Positions 8,169-17,705 of a DNA stretch of 64,000 nt are shown in pieces. A program made the position numbers and the translations under genes. Origin of the DNA: Mycobacterium sp. OTB74 (GTDB lineage: Bacteria; Actinomycetota; Actinomycetes; Mycobacteriales; Mycobacteriaceae); the NCBI RefSeq assembly GCF_029892685.1, contig NZ_JARXVD010000017.1, forward strand, positions 1 to 64,000. Reading direction: 5' to 3'. Position 1 is the first letter of the stretch, and each line of letters opens with the position of its first letter. The notes below the pieces were generated by a model. It was given only the letters and a program-made list of their open reading frames with translations, searched no databases and was not told the DNA's origin.

Positions 8169-8501
8169 ATGGCCTATGACGAAGACCTGGCCAACCGGAT
8201 CCGTGAACTGCTCGGCCCGGTCGGCGGCATTCACGAGAAGCGGATGTTCGGCGGGCTCGCCTTCCTGCTGAACGGCAACATGTCGGTCGCGGCCAGTCGC
8301 GACGGTGGCTTGCTGGTCCGCGTTGCACCCGACGACACCGAAAAGCTTCTGGGGCGCCAGCACGTTGAGCTCATGACGATGGGCGGCCGCGAGATGCGCG
8401 GTTGGCTGCACGTGGCGCCGGACGGCCTGAAGACCAAGCGACAGTTGCAGAGCTGGGTCGACCGCAGTGTCGGCTATGCGGCAACCCTCCCCGCCAAGTA
8501 A
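8169..8501 (+). CDS. TfoX/Sxy N-terminal domain protein
   Basis: 110 residues covering only the TfoX N-terminal domain: MAYDEDLANRIRELLG, then EKRMFGGLAFLLNGNMSVAAS, LLVRVAPDD and GREMRGWLHV. In gamma-proteobacteria the full protein promotes competence. Actinobacterial single-domain versions have no assigned function, so a competence role should not be assumed. It is a single gene, divergent from the permease remnant, with no clear ribosome site before the ATG. Confidence 0.8.
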   Translation: MAYDEDLANRIRELLGPVGGIHEKRMFGGLAFLLNGNMSVAASRDGGLLVRVAPDDTEKLLGRQHVELMTMGGREMRGWLHVAPDGLKTKRQLQSWVDRSVGYAATLPAK

Positions 8502-8610
8502 GGCGCGTTTGCATTCACCGGCGACGGGTATGCGTTGGATATGACACAGCAGGATATGACACCGCCCCAGGCTTGATCCGACATCCACTGCCATCGAAGG
8601 GAAGACTGAC

Positions 8611-9843
8611 ATGGCCGCCTCACCCACTTTTGTCATCGTCGGCGGCGGTCTGGCCGGCGCGAAGGCTGCAGAATCCCTGCGCAACACCGGCTTCGCGGGG
8701 CGGGTGGTTATGTTCGCGGCCGAGGACCGGTTGCCCTACGAGCGTCCGCCACTGTCCAAAGAGTTCCTCGCCGGCAAGAAGACCGTGGAAGAGTTCACCG
8801 TCCAGCCGGCGAGTTGGTACCCCGACCATGACATCGATCTGCAGCTGGCCACCGCAGTAACCACACTCGATCGCTCCGCGCACATCGTGGCTTACGGCGC
8901 CGGTAACCACGAGCACTACGACAAGTTGTTGTTGGCCACTGGGTCCCGCTCCCGCCGACCACCGATTCCCGGCTCTGACGCCCACGGTGTGTACTTCCTG
9001 CGGACCGTCGACGATGCGACCGAATTGTTGGCCCAACTCTCCGATGGTCGCCGCCTGGCGATAGTCGGCGGCGGGTGGATCGGTCTGGAGGTCGCGGCCA
9101 GTGCGCGCGGCCTGGGCACCGAGGTCACCGTGGTGGAATCCGCCGCGCTGCCGCTACTGGCGGCCTTGGGCCGCGAGGCCGCGGAAGTCTTCGCAGATCT
9201 GCACCGTGCGCATGGCGTGGACCTCAGACTGGGCACCACGGTCGAGGAGGTCATCACCGCGGAGCACGCCGCGACCGGTCTACGCCTGGGCGACGGCTCC
9301 ACGATCGCGGCTGATGCCGTGCTCATCGCGGTCGGCGCCATGCCCAACATCGAGTTGGCCGAGCGGTCCGGACTAGTGATCGCCGCCGGAGGCATCGCGG
9401 TCGACGAGTCACTCAAGAGCAGCGACGACGACATCTACGCCGTGGGCGACATTGCGTCCGCCGAACATCCGTTGTTCGGCACCCCGATCCGCACCGAGCA
9501 CTGGGCCAACGCCCTCAAGCAGCCGGAGGTCGCCGCGGCCGGAATGCTCGGCACCCCAGGCAGTTACGACGAACTACCGTATTTCTTCACCGATCAGTAC
9601 GACCTCGGGATGGAGTACGTCGGGCACGCCCCTCACTACCAGGCAGCGGTGTCCCGCGGCGATCTAGGCAAACGCGAGTTCACCATGTTCTGGCTGGACG
9701 GCGAGCACCGGGTGCTGGCCGGCATGAACGTCAACATCTGGGAAGGACTCGACGACATCAAAACGTTGGTACGGTCCCGCCGACCGGTCGATGCCTCAGC
9801 CCTTGCCGATCGGTCGATCGCGTTATCCACGCTGGCGCAATAG
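8611..9843 (+). CDS. NAD(P)/FAD-dependent ferredoxin reductase (Rv1869c-like)
   Basis: 410 residues with two Rossmann motifs: FAD-binding VIVGGGLAGAKAAESLR near the N-terminus and NAD(P)-binding AIVGGGWIGLEVAASARGLG in the middle. A second FAD contact, IYAVGDIA, is followed by a reductase C-terminal domain. These enzymes pass electrons from NAD(P)H to a ferredoxin, often one serving a cytochrome P450 or a dioxygenase. No ferredoxin or P450 gene is adjacent, so the partner is unknown. GAAGGGAAG before the ATG is a good ribosome site. A short direct repeat, GGATATGACAC, occurs twice in the 109-base gap upstream. Confidence 0.88.
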   Translation: MAASPTFVIVGGGLAGAKAAESLRNTGFAGRVVMFAAEDRLPYERPPLSKEFLAGKKTVEEFTVQPASWYPDHDIDLQLATAVTTLDRSAHIVAYGAGNHEHYDKLLLATGSRSRRPPIPGSDAHGVYFLRTVDDATELLAQLSDGRRLAIVGGGWIGLEVAASARGLGTEVTVVESAALPLLAALGREAAEVFADLHRAHGVDLRLGTTVEEVITAEHAATGLRLGDGSTIAADAVLIAVGAMPNIELAERSGLVIAAGGIAVDESLKSSDDDIYAVGDIASAEHPLFGTPIRTEHWANALKQPEVAAAGMLGTPGSYDELPYFFTDQYDLGMEYVGHAPHYQAAVSRGDLGKREFTMFWLDGEHRVLAGMNVNIWEGLDDIKTLVRSRRPVDASALADRSIALSTLAQ

Positions 9844-9847
9844 CGCC

Positions 9848-11320
9848 CTACTCCAATCCGGCGCTGCCGTCTGGCTTGACGGTGATCGTGGCGCCGGCGA
9901 TGTCTTGGCGGGTGCTGGTCTCGGCCTGCGACGGATCGGTGATGACCGCCAGAGCGCGGCTGCCCGCGGGCGTACGTACCGCGACGAACACCTTCTCCGG
10001 TATCCCGTCGCGGTTGAACGGAGTCGTCCAGGTCTCCACGGTTCCGGTGCCGGACCAGTCGTCCTCGGCCACCACCGTCGGCTCGGCATCAACCTCCGAT
10101 TGCACGTCCTGCCAACGGAATTCACGCGTCGGCGGCTCGGTGCTGTACACCCCGAAACTGTGCTTGCTCAGGTAGCCGCCGTTGGCGGTGATCAGCCCGA
10201 CCTGACCGGGGTTTGCGGTAAGTCGCTCGGCCATGGTGGCAATCGAATGTGACACGTAGTTGTTCCACGGCCCACCCGCAAACGTCAAACCTCCCGTCAC
10301 CGTCAACGGGCGGGCCGGGTCATCCAACGGCAACCCGAGTTCGTTGGCGGCCACCTGCACCGCCGACGGGAAGCATGAATACACATCGACGGCATCGATA
10401 TCGTCGATGCCCAGGCCGGCCAGCTCGAGCACCCGGCGGCCGGCGATCCGGATCGCGGGTGACCCGGCGAAGCTGGCACGCTCACCGATCAGATAGGTGT
10501 CATGGGCATCAGTGCCGGCATACGGGAAAACCCAACGCTCCCTGGGGATCTGCAGTTCGGTCGCCTTACCCACCGAGGTCAGGATCAGCGAGGCCCCCTG
10601 GTCCACCATGTTGTTCGAGTTCATCAATTTGGTGTACGGCCAGCTGATCATCCGGTTGTCCGGACCCGCCTGCCAAATCTGCTCGGCCGGCACCACCTCC
10701 CGGCTCCAGGCATGCGGATTACCTTGTGCCACCTGGCTGAACCGCGACCACAACTCGGCGATCCGGCGGCGGTGGGCATCCGAGCTCTCCCCCGCTGCTA
10801 TGCGCAACGCCTGCTCGAACATCGGATACACATGCGACGGGGCGACCAAACTGATCTTGAGTTCGGCCGGACCGGCCATCTCAAACTCCGGATCACTCGG
10901 AGCCAATGGCACCGAGGCATCCTGCACGGTCCCCGTGAGCCGCTCACCGCGCGCCTTCAACCGCGTTCGGGTGCGCCAGGTTTCACCACCGGCGATCAGC
11001 ACCACCTCATCGCGACCGGCCTGAATGTCCAGACACGCCTGGTTCACCAGAGACTGCGGCACATTGCCGCCGACCGGCGTGTACCGAGTGGCAGCATCGG
11101 CGGCTCCGATGCGCTGGGCCAGCAGCAGACCCGGATCGCGGTAGCGCAACGACAACAGATTCACGATGCGCACCGCATCGACCGCCTCGAGCACCTTGGC
11201 CTCAGCGGCGGAGCGAGCCGCCGCCTCCATCAGATCGATCGGCTCGGACTGCGGGTTCTCCTCGTGCTGGTTGACCTGGCCGTAGCCGATCAGCACAGGC
11301 GTTCTGGGATCAAGTGCCAC
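9848..11320 (-). CDS. Thiolase-fold acetyl-CoA acetyltransferase/lipid-transfer protein (Rv1867-like)
   Basis: 490 residues. The thiolase fold shows in RTPVLIGYGQVN, VNQACLDIQAGRDEVVLIAGGET (candidate nucleophile Cys in QAC) and ITANGGYLSKHSFGVYSTEPP. It is longer than biosynthetic thiolases (about 390) and carries a C-terminal beta-rich extension, as in Rv1867. The stop lies 4 bases from the convergent reductase gene. It is last in a three-gene set with an aldehyde dehydrogenase and a double CoA-transferase, which suggests breakdown of an aldehyde- or acid-containing substrate through CoA thioesters. The true substrate is unknown. Confidence 0.8.
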   Translation of the reverse strand: MALDPRTPVLIGYGQVNQHEENPQSEPIDLMEAAARSAAEAKVLEAVDAVRIVNLLSLRYRDPGLLLAQRIGAADAATRYTPVGGNVPQSLVNQACLDIQAGRDEVVLIAGGETWRTRTRLKARGERLTGTVQDASVPLAPSDPEFEMAGPAELKISLVAPSHVYPMFEQALRIAAGESSDAHRRRIAELWSRFSQVAQGNPHAWSREVVPAEQIWQAGPDNRMISWPYTKLMNSNNMVDQGASLILTSVGKATELQIPRERWVFPYAGTDAHDTYLIGERASFAGSPAIRIAGRRVLELAGLGIDDIDAVDVYSCFPSAVQVAANELGLPLDDPARPLTVTGGLTFAGGPWNNYVSHSIATMAERLTANPGQVGLITANGGYLSKHSFGVYSTEPPTREFRWQDVQSEVDAEPTVVAEDDWSGTGTVETWTTPFNRDGIPEKVFVAVRTPAGSRALAVITDPSQAETSTRQDIAGATITVKPDGSAGLE

Positions 11321-11330
11321 GCGCGGATTC

Positions 11331-12782
11331 CTATTCTGCTTCTGACGCCGGGCCGACCCGGTAAATGGACTTCAATTGCTGGTAGGCGGCCAAGCCCTCG
11401 GGGCCCAGTTCGCGGCCCAACCCGCTGGACTTGACGCCACCGAAAGGAGCCGCCATGTCCAGCTGATAGTCGTTGACCCCGACGGTGCCGCTGTGGATGG
11501 CGCGCGCCACATCAGTCGCACGCTCGGCATCAGCGGACCAAACCGTGCCGCCCAACCCGTACTCACTGGCGTTGGCCAGTTCGATGGCGTGCTGCTGCGT
11601 GTCATACGGGATCACCGCCAGCACGGGGCCGAAAATCTCTTCCTGCGCAATGCGGGTGGTGTTGTCGACATCGGCGAACACCGTCGGCGAGACAAACCAG
11701 CCATCGGGCTGACCGGCCGGAATGCCGCCGCCGGCAACAAGTCTGGCGCCATCGGCCTTACCCGACTCGATATAGCCCAGCACCCGCTCACGCTGTCGAG
11801 CGCTGACCAGCGGACCCACTTCGGTCGACTTCTCCAGCGGGTCACCGACGTTCAGCCCGTCAGCCAAGGCGGCTAGGGCGTCGACAACCTCGCCGTAGCG
11901 CGAGCGCGGCGCCAGAATCCGCGAACTCAGGTGACAGGTCTGTCCGTTGTTCACGAACGACGCGTTCTGCAGGCCCTTGATTGTGGCCGCCAGGTCGGCA
12001 TCGTCCAGGATCACCGCCGCCGACTTGCCACCCAATTCCAGAGTCACCGGCCGCAACAACCGCCCGCACTCCTGCGCGATCAACCGTCCGACCGCTGTCG
12101 ATCCGGTGAACGAGACCTTGTCCACGCCCGGATGCGAAACCAGATGAGCACCCGTGTCCGGGCCACCGGCGATCACGTTGAGTACGCCCGCAGGCAGCCC
12201 GGCAGCCACCGCAGCCTCGGCGAAAACCAAGGCATCCAAAGCCGTCTCGGGTGACGCCTTGAGCACCACAGTGCAGCCGGCCGCCAGCGCGGGCGCCACC
12301 TTGAAGGCAGCCAAAGCCTGCGGATAGTTCCACGGCACAATTGCTCCGACCACACCTACAGGTTCCCGACGAACGATGGTGTGCCCGATGGCCGCCGGCC
12401 GAATCTCCTCCACCGCGGTGGTGGCGATCATGTCGGCGTAGTACCGCAGCAGTGCCGCCGGAAAACGGCCATTGGCCCCGCGCGACAACCGGATCGGCAT
12501 CCCGTTCTCCCGCGTGCACAACTCATTTGTCGACGACGCCCGGGCCTCGAGCTCCTCAGCCAGACGCACCAACAGCGCAGCCCGATCAGCCGCAGGCGTC
12601 GCGGCCCACCCGGGCAGCGCACTGCGGGCAGCGGCCACCGCGGCATCAACCTCGGCCCCGGTGGCCGCCGCACCGTCACCAAGCACCGCTCCGGTCGCGG
12701 CTTCCACCACCGGTGTCACGGCATCAGCAGCCCGAAACCGTCCATCGATGAAAACCCTTGCACCAGAATCGATCACACTCAT
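11331..12782 (-). CDS. NAD(P)-dependent aldehyde dehydrogenase
   Basis: 483 residues with the full ALDH set: GAIVPWNYPQ, the glycine motif VSFTGSTAVGR, the general base in VTLELGGKSAAVI (Glu), and the nucleophile in NASFVNNGQTCHLSSR (Cys). Closest in style to betaine-aldehyde or broad aliphatic aldehyde dehydrogenases. Its start overlaps the stop of the upstream CoA-transferase gene by 4 bases, so the two are translationally coupled. It oxidises an aldehyde to an acid, which the neighbouring transferase could load with CoA. Confidence 0.92.
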   Translation of the reverse strand: MSVIDSGARVFIDGRFRAADAVTPVVEAATGAVLGDGAAATGAEVDAAVAAARSALPGWAATPAADRAALLVRLAEELEARASSTNELCTRENGMPIRLSRGANGRFPAALLRYYADMIATTAVEEIRPAAIGHTIVRREPVGVVGAIVPWNYPQALAAFKVAPALAAGCTVVLKASPETALDALVFAEAAVAAGLPAGVLNVIAGGPDTGAHLVSHPGVDKVSFTGSTAVGRLIAQECGRLLRPVTLELGGKSAAVILDDADLAATIKGLQNASFVNNGQTCHLSSRILAPRSRYGEVVDALAALADGLNVGDPLEKSTEVGPLVSARQRERVLGYIESGKADGARLVAGGGIPAGQPDGWFVSPTVFADVDNTTRIAQEEIFGPVLAVIPYDTQQHAIELANASEYGLGGTVWSADAERATDVARAIHSGTVGVNDYQLDMAAPFGGVKSSGLGRELGPEGLAAYQQLKSIYRVGPASEAE

Positions 12783-15127
12783 ACATGCGCTCCCTGTGAA
12801 GTGGACTCGAACAACACGCCGGCCTCGATCAGCTCGTCGACCTCAGGCGTAGTGAACCCGAGCAGGCGCGAACAGATGTCCCTGGTGTGCTCGCCGGGTT
12901 GTGGGGCTGCCCGCATCGGTGCCTGCGGAATGTTCCGGTAGCGGACCGGACCGGTTTCGGCGGGCATCGGCGTATCGAACAGTGGATGACTCAGGTCGGC
13001 ATACAGACCCCGCGCCCGCACCTGCGGATCGTTCAGCACGTCGATGGCCCGGTACATCGGGCCGGCCGGGATGCCCGCCCGCTGGGCAGCCGCGACCACC
13101 TCGGCGGTGCTGCGTGCCACGGTCCACGCCGAGATGGTGTCGTCGAGTTCGCCAACGTCACTGGGTAATTCACTGATCTGCAGCAACTCAGCCAGGACAG
13201 CACGGTCAGCGGCATCACGTAGCGAGATGACACACCATTCGTCATCGCCGGCACACGGATATACCCCATGCACCGCCGGGTCACCCTCGACCGCCAACCC
13301 CGCACCGCGCGCGGCCTCGGTGACGTAACGGGTGGCCAACGCGCTCACCGCCACCTCCGCCTGCGAAATGTGCGCGTGCGCGCCGGTGCCGGTCCGCTCA
13401 CGACCGATCAGCGCGGCCAGCGCCGCGATCGCAGCGATCCGGGCCACGACGTGGTCGGGGAACACCGTGGTGGCGTCGTAGAAAGCGTCGTCACCCGGGC
13501 GCCCCGAGGTCCACAGCCGACTGACGCCGGTGTTGGCGCGAACCAGCGGGCCGTAACCCATACGGCCGCTCCACGGCCCGGTGTCCCCGAACGCGCTGCT
13601 CTCGGCGAGCACCACCCGCGGGTTCAGCGACTTCAGCTCGTCGTACGAAAAGCCCAGAGCGGCAAGGGTTCCCGGCTTGAAGTTGGCGAACACCGCATCT
13701 GATCCGGCCACCAGTGCGGCGAACAACTCGCGACCGGCAGGTGCTTTCAGATCCAGCCCCAGGCTGCTCTCGTTGCGGTGAGTCAGCGCCCAGGACCGGC
13801 TCATCGGCTGGCCGGGTGGACGTTGCCGCAATCCGTCGGGATATGAGGCGCTCTCGATCTTGATGGTCTCGGCACCCAGGTCGGCGAACAACCGGCCCAG
13901 TTCGCCGCCGGCAACGATCACCCCGAGATCGATGATCCGCAGCCCCTCGAACGGACGCTCCGCACTCCCCTGATTCGACGCCAGAGCTGTTGTTTTCCAC
14001 CATGGTTCGTCTGCACCGGGTGCTGGCGGCGCAGAACGGAAGCCCGCGCGCTGACCGTCGACAACGAACGGACCGGTCGGGACCGTGACGCTGACGCCAG
14101 GCGCGAATGGAACATGTCCCAAGGCGCCGACTGCCTGAAAATGGTCCGACTCCAGCGCCGCCGCCGGGGTCAGGACCGCAGCGATCGGGACACCACGGCG
14201 CTGCCCTTCGGCCACCAGATCCGCCATGGGCTGATCGGCGAACAGCGCACGGATGGCGCCGTTGAGCGCCTCTGAGGCGGCGTACCGAGCCGAGATGGTG
14301 TCGAACTCGGGGCCCGCGAACTCGGCCGGCTCACCCAGCCATCCCCACATGCCCCGCCACTGGCGCGCGGAAAGCAGGCAGATCCGGACAAAACCGTCCT
14401 GGCATTCGAACGTCGGGTAGATCTGCTGATCTCGCGGCCGGCCGCGCCACAACTCGGCGGCCTGTTTGATGCCCGAAGCCGCCTGCCCCTGCGAGCCGAA
14501 CGGCGGGTCCAGGGCCAGCAGTACCCCGTCAAACCGGGAGAAGTCGAGGTAATCGCCCCGGCCAGTGCGCAACCGCTGGAAAGAGGCAACCAGCACCGCC
14601 CACGTTGCCTGCACCGCCGCGGTCGCCGACGCGATGCCGTCCGGTGGCAGCACCGGCTGCCCGAGAGTCGGTCCAGAGCGCGACAAGGCGGTCGACATGG
14701 CGTATAGCACCGCATCGGTGGCGCGCCAGTCCGCATAGGGCCCGTCGGTACCGAAGTCTGTGACCGACAGGGCCACCAGCGCATCGAACCGGTCGGCGAG
14801 ATCAGCGCACGACGTGCCGAAAGCCGACAGATTGCCCGGGACACCGCTGTCGATCACGATGTCGGCTTCGGCCGCCAGGGCGATCAACCGGTCGCGGTCA
14901 TCAGAGTGGGTGGCGTGCAGAACGGCACTGCGCTTGTTGGCATTGCCGAGTGTGAAAGCGATCGAAACATTGTTGATCCGGGGAGATGCCTGACGTTGTG
15001 GAGCCCCGCCTGCAGGCTCGATCTTGAGCACCTCGGCGCCCAGATCCGCGAGTATCCGGCCAACCAAATCGGATTCTGCACCGCCGACATCAAGCACACG
15101 CAACCCTGTGAGCAGCTCCACAACCAA
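12779..15127 (-). CDS. Double-domain CaiB/BaiF (family III) CoA-transferase (Rv1866-like)
   Basis: 782 residues made of two family III CoA-transferase domains in tandem: about 1-380 (GLRVLDVGGAESDLVGRILADLGAEVLKIE) and 395-770 (GLRIIDLGVIVAGGELGRLFADLGAETIKIE). Single-domain members are about 400 residues and work as interlocked dimers, so this fusion probably supplies both halves in one chain, as in Rv1866. The first base of the frame is a TTG at 15127; a GTG at 15121 is an alternative. It heads a minus-strand operon with the aldehyde dehydrogenase and thiolase genes. It exchanges CoA between carboxylic acids; donors and acceptors are unknown. Confidence 0.85.
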   Translation of the reverse strand: MVVELLTGLRVLDVGGAESDLVGRILADLGAEVLKIEPAGGAPQRQASPRINNVSIAFTLGNANKRSAVLHATHSDDRDRLIALAAEADIVIDSGVPGNLSAFGTSCADLADRFDALVALSVTDFGTDGPYADWRATDAVLYAMSTALSRSGPTLGQPVLPPDGIASATAAVQATWAVLVASFQRLRTGRGDYLDFSRFDGVLLALDPPFGSQGQAASGIKQAAELWRGRPRDQQIYPTFECQDGFVRICLLSARQWRGMWGWLGEPAEFAGPEFDTISARYAASEALNGAIRALFADQPMADLVAEGQRRGVPIAAVLTPAAALESDHFQAVGALGHVPFAPGVSVTVPTGPFVVDGQRAGFRSAPPAPGADEPWWKTTALASNQGSAERPFEGLRIIDLGVIVAGGELGRLFADLGAETIKIESASYPDGLRQRPPGQPMSRSWALTHRNESSLGLDLKAPAGRELFAALVAGSDAVFANFKPGTLAALGFSYDELKSLNPRVVLAESSAFGDTGPWSGRMGYGPLVRANTGVSRLWTSGRPGDDAFYDATTVFPDHVVARIAAIAALAALIGRERTGTGAHAHISQAEVAVSALATRYVTEAARGAGLAVEGDPAVHGVYPCAGDDEWCVISLRDAADRAVLAELLQISELPSDVGELDDTISAWTVARSTAEVVAAAQRAGIPAGPMYRAIDVLNDPQVRARGLYADLSHPLFDTPMPAETGPVRYRNIPQAPMRAAPQPGEHTRDICSRLLGFTTPEVDELIEAGVLFESTSQGAHV

Positions 15128-15196
15128 CAGGTTAGTTGGTCGGCCCTACCCGGAGTGGCCTGGCCCTTTGGCGCCGACCGGTACAGTTGTCAGCAA

Positions 15197-15961
15197 ATGT
15201 CCACTTCATCGGCCATTGCCGTTACAGCTCGCCCGCTAGTCGGGGACTCGACCACCCGGCCGCACGTCCGGGTGTACTTCGACGTCATCGTCGTCGTGAC
15301 GGTCCTGGTGGCGACCAACCTGCTGGCTCACTTCACCACACCGTGGGCCGCCGTGGTCGCGGTCCCGGTGGGAGCGCTCGCATTGGTGGCCCTGATGCGC
15401 CGACGTGGCTTGGGCTGGGCCGAACTCGGACTGGGTCGGCAGCACTGGCGCTCAGGCATCCGCTACGCATTCGCAGCAGTCGCAGTGGTCGGTGCCGTCG
15501 TCGCGCTCGGCGCCCTGCTGCCGTTGACCCGACCGATGTTCCTCAACAACCACTACGCCACTATTTCCGGGGCCTTGTTGGCGTCGATGATTGTCATCCC
15601 GCTGCAGACGGTCATCCCCGAGGAGTTGGCCTTCCGAGGCGTACTGCACGGTGCGTTGGACCGCGCCTGGGGGTTTCGAGGTGTCGCGGCTGGCGGCTCA
15701 CTGCTGTTCGGGCTGTGGCACATCGCCAGTTCATTGGGATTGACCAGTGGCAACATCGGCTTCACGCGGGTGCTCGGCGGCGGTGTGGCGGGCATGCTTG
15801 CCGGCATCGCCATGGCCGTGATCGCCACCGCCGCAGCAGGATTCGTCTTCACCTGGCTACGCCGGCGCAGCGGCAGCCTGCTGGCGCCCATCGCGCTGCA
15901 CTGGTCGCTGAACGGTATGGGTGCCTTGGCAGCGGCGTTGGTCTGGCACCTGAGCACCTGA
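15197..15961 (+). CDS. CPBP-family intramembrane metalloprotease
   Basis: 254 residues from ATG 15197 (MSTSSAIAVTARP). The frame is open further upstream, but that part overlaps the divergent CoA-transferase gene. About seven hydrophobic segments are visible. The Abi/CPBP motifs are present: PEELAFRGVLHGALDRAWG (glutamate pair and arginine), FGLWHIASS, and ALHWSLNG near the C-terminus. Family members cleave prenylated or membrane-bound substrates; several bacterial ones act in bacteriocin immunity. A TACAGT hexamer ends 9 bases before the ATG and no ribosome site is visible, so the message may be leaderless. Confidence 0.85.
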   Translation: MSTSSAIAVTARPLVGDSTTRPHVRVYFDVIVVVTVLVATNLLAHFTTPWAAVVAVPVGALALVALMRRRGLGWAELGLGRQHWRSGIRYAFAAVAVVGAVVALGALLPLTRPMFLNNHYATISGALLASMIVIPLQTVIPEELAFRGVLHGALDRAWGFRGVAAGGSLLFGLWHIASSLGLTSGNIGFTRVLGGGVAGMLAGIAMAVIATAAAGFVFTWLRRRSGSLLAPIALHWSLNGMGALAAALVWHLST

Positions 15962-16000
15962 CCGCGATTCGCCCAAACGGTCCCAAATAACTTCTGACAC

Positions 16001-16048
16001 AAAGGCGGCCGACGAGCCCGGTTCATCTCCGGGACGCCGACCGCCCTT
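16001..16048. terminator. Bidirectional hairpin between convergent CPBP and GlsB genes
   Basis: AAGGCGGCCGACGAGCCCGG and CCGGGACGCCGACCGCCCTT form a long imperfect stem around TTCATCT. With a terminal AA/TT pair on either side it can serve as a terminator for both flanking genes. Confidence 0.6.
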
Positions 16049-16063
16049 GTTGAGTATTGGGTC

Positions 16064-16375
16064 CTACGAATGCGTCATCTTCCGCACCAGGCGGACAATC
16101 CACAGCAGGATTACCGCGCCGAGCAATGCGGTGAAGAAGGTGAACCACTTTCGGCCGTGCTCGACGTCAACCCCGAACAGGTTCAACAGGAATCCGCCGA
16201 TCACACCACCGATGACACCGACAACGATGTCCATGATGATGCCTTGGCCTTCGCCCTTGACAATCTTGCCGGCCACCCAGCCAGCAATGCCGCCGATGAT
16301 GATGTACGCCACCCAACCGACGGCTGTTGGTGTTGCCAGAGCCAGCAATTGGTGACTCAACGCCATGTCCATCAC
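16064..16375 (-). CDS. GlsB/YeaQ/YmgE family small membrane protein (Rv1861-like)
   Basis: 103 residues with three hydrophobic helices. The glycine-rich family motif is clear: AYIIIGGIAGWVAGKIVKG, then MDIVVGVIGGVIGGFLL and a C-terminal helix. The old name transglycosylase-associated protein has no proven basis. Family members are general-stress or envelope proteins of unknown function. The start may be GTG 16375 or ATG 16372; a GGGAG lies just upstream. An 8-bp perfect hairpin lies 19 bases before the start. Confidence 0.82.
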   Translation of the reverse strand: MMDMALSHQLLALATPTAVGWVAYIIIGGIAGWVAGKIVKGEGQGIIMDIVVGVIGGVIGGFLLNLFGVDVEHGRKWFTFFTALLGAVILLWIVRLVRKMTHS

Positions 16376-16393
16376 GAACTCCCGCCTATACCG

Positions 16394-16413
16394 GTGATCC
16401 CCAGCGGGATCAC
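16394..16413. promoter_or_regulatory. Perfect 8-bp inverted repeat in the GlsB gene leader
   Basis: GTGATCCC (16394-16401) and GGGATCAC (16406-16413) pair perfectly around a 4-base loop, 19 bases upstream of the GlsB start on the minus strand. It could be a repressor operator or a leader hairpin. No known regulator is assigned. Confidence 0.4.
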
Positions 16414-16547
16414 TGGGTTATATCTGGTATACGCGCGAAAGGTAACGGCTGTACACCTTTTCGGTGCACAATCTCGAAAAGCTGTGCGGTGCCTGGCCGC
16501 AAAGTCCGAAGGTATCGCATCGGCCTGATAGGCATGGTAGCCCGGAT

Positions 16548-16590
16548 ATAGCGTGAGGGCCGTACCCGTTGGGTACGGCCCTCACGCTAT
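16548..16590. terminator. Perfect 20-bp hairpin terminator after apa
   Basis: The arms 16548-16567 and 16571-16590 (ATAGCGTGAGGGCCGTACCC and its complement) pair without a mismatch around a GTT loop. It starts 14 bases after the apa stop on the minus strand. This is an unusually strong stem with no T-run, the I-shaped type common in mycobacteria. Confidence 0.85.
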
Positions 16591-16604
16591 TACGACTGCC
16601 CCCA

Positions 16605-17705
16605 TTAGGAGGGCGGCATCATCTCCGGCGGAGCATTGGTCACCGGGACTGGCACGCCGACTGCAGGATGATTCGGGTCAGCCAGCGGCGCCGGAGGCGG
16701 CGGCGCGTTCGGGTCCGGTGGCGGCGGCGCCGGCGGGGTCCACGGCCGGATCGATTGCGCCAGCGCCACAGCGGCGGCCTTATCGACGGGATGGCCCGCC
16801 GAGCCCAACCACACCACGAACCAGCGCTGTGGATTGCGCTGGCTGCGGATGCTGCCGTCAGGTGGCGGATTGCCGATCACACCGGCCCAGATCTGGCCGT
16901 TGGGCTTGCTGGCGTCGGTGAACTTGACCTCGTAGTACGACGCCGATCCGGTCATACCTGCCGCGGTGAGCGGGGTGGTCTCCTGGTTGATACGGGTGCC
17001 GGCAAACGGCATGAAGAACTCGCCCATGTCTGAGGCCAGCCGGTTGGCCGCCTTGCCGTTGTCAGCCTCGGCACCGGCAAACAACTTCAGATCCAGCCGA
17101 CCCAGCAGCACGCTGGTGTCGTTCGGGGCCTGGTCAGTGCCGGGGGCCGGAACGCGGGTCAACAATGCCTGACCATACGACAGCTGGGTGGCGTCGGCGA
17201 TCTTCCACCCTTGCGGCACAACGTAACTGAACCCGCCGGCGTCGTTGTTGACCCGGCCCGGCTCGGGCGGCGCCGGCGGTGCGCCCGGGGGCGCGGGAGC
17301 CACAGGCGGTGCATTGGGATCTGGCGGCGGGGCGTTTGGGTCCGGCGGCGGGACGGGAGCGCCGGCATTCGGGGCGCCTGGTGTGGGTGCCGAGGCAGGA
17401 GCGCCCGGTACAGGGGCCGGGGCCGGAGCACCGGGCGCAGGAGCGGCGGCCGGGGCACCCGGCGCGGGAGCGGGAGCCGGTGCGCCCGGCGCGGGTGCGG
17501 GAGCCGGTGCGGCCGGCGCAGCGGCAGGGGCGCCGGCATCGGCCGGCGCCGGCGCGGGGGCAGGAGCGGGCGCCGGCGGCACCGGATCGGCGTATGCGAC
17601 CGAAGCCGGCAGCGCTATGGCTGCCGCTGCCGCGCCTGCGACAGCAATAGTCAGGGATTTGGGAATTCGCTTGCGGGCCGGTGTCCACGCGTCCGGTTGC
17701 TGCAT
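16605..17705 (-). CDS. apa: Alanine- and proline-rich secreted antigen Apa
   Basis: 366 residues. The signal peptide has a basic n-region (RKRIPK) and a cut after AYA (residue 39). Then comes a 110-residue Ala/Pro/Gly tract of PAPAPAPA and APGAPAPAP repeats, the mannosylated zone in M. tuberculosis Apa. The folded domain starts at GGFSYVVPQGWKIADA and includes NRLASDMGEFFMPF, ASYYEVKF and WFVVWLGSAGHPVDK, all Apa landmarks. The C-terminus is again proline-rich. Apa is a fibronectin-binding glycoprotein of the envelope and culture fluid. The repeat tract is longer than in the tuberculosis protein. The gene lies next to modABC, as in M. tuberculosis. Confidence 0.93.
   Translation of the reverse strand: MQQPDAWTPARKRIPKSLTIAVAGAAAAAIALPASVAYADPVPPAPAPAPAPAPADAGAPAAAPAAPAPAPAPGAPAPAPAPGAPAAAPAPGAPAPAPVPGAPASAPTPGAPNAGAPVPPPDPNAPPPDPNAPPVAPAPPGAPPAPPEPGRVNNDAGGFSYVVPQGWKIADATQLSYGQALLTRVPAPGTDQAPNDTSVLLGRLDLKLFAGAEADNGKAANRLASDMGEFFMPFAGTRINQETTPLTAAGMTGSASYYEVKFTDASKPNGQIWAGVIGNPPPDGSIRSQRNPQRWFVVWLGSAGHPVDKAAAVALAQSIRPWTPPAPPPPDPNAPPPPAPLADPNHPAVGVPVPVTNAPPEMMPPS

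Noticed and set aside
17390..17600. GC-rich tandem repeats as a CRISPR-like array
   Set aside because: They are the degenerate Pro/Ala codons of apa, with no constant repeat and spacer structure. No CRISPR array, tRNA or rRNA gene was recognised anywhere in the window.
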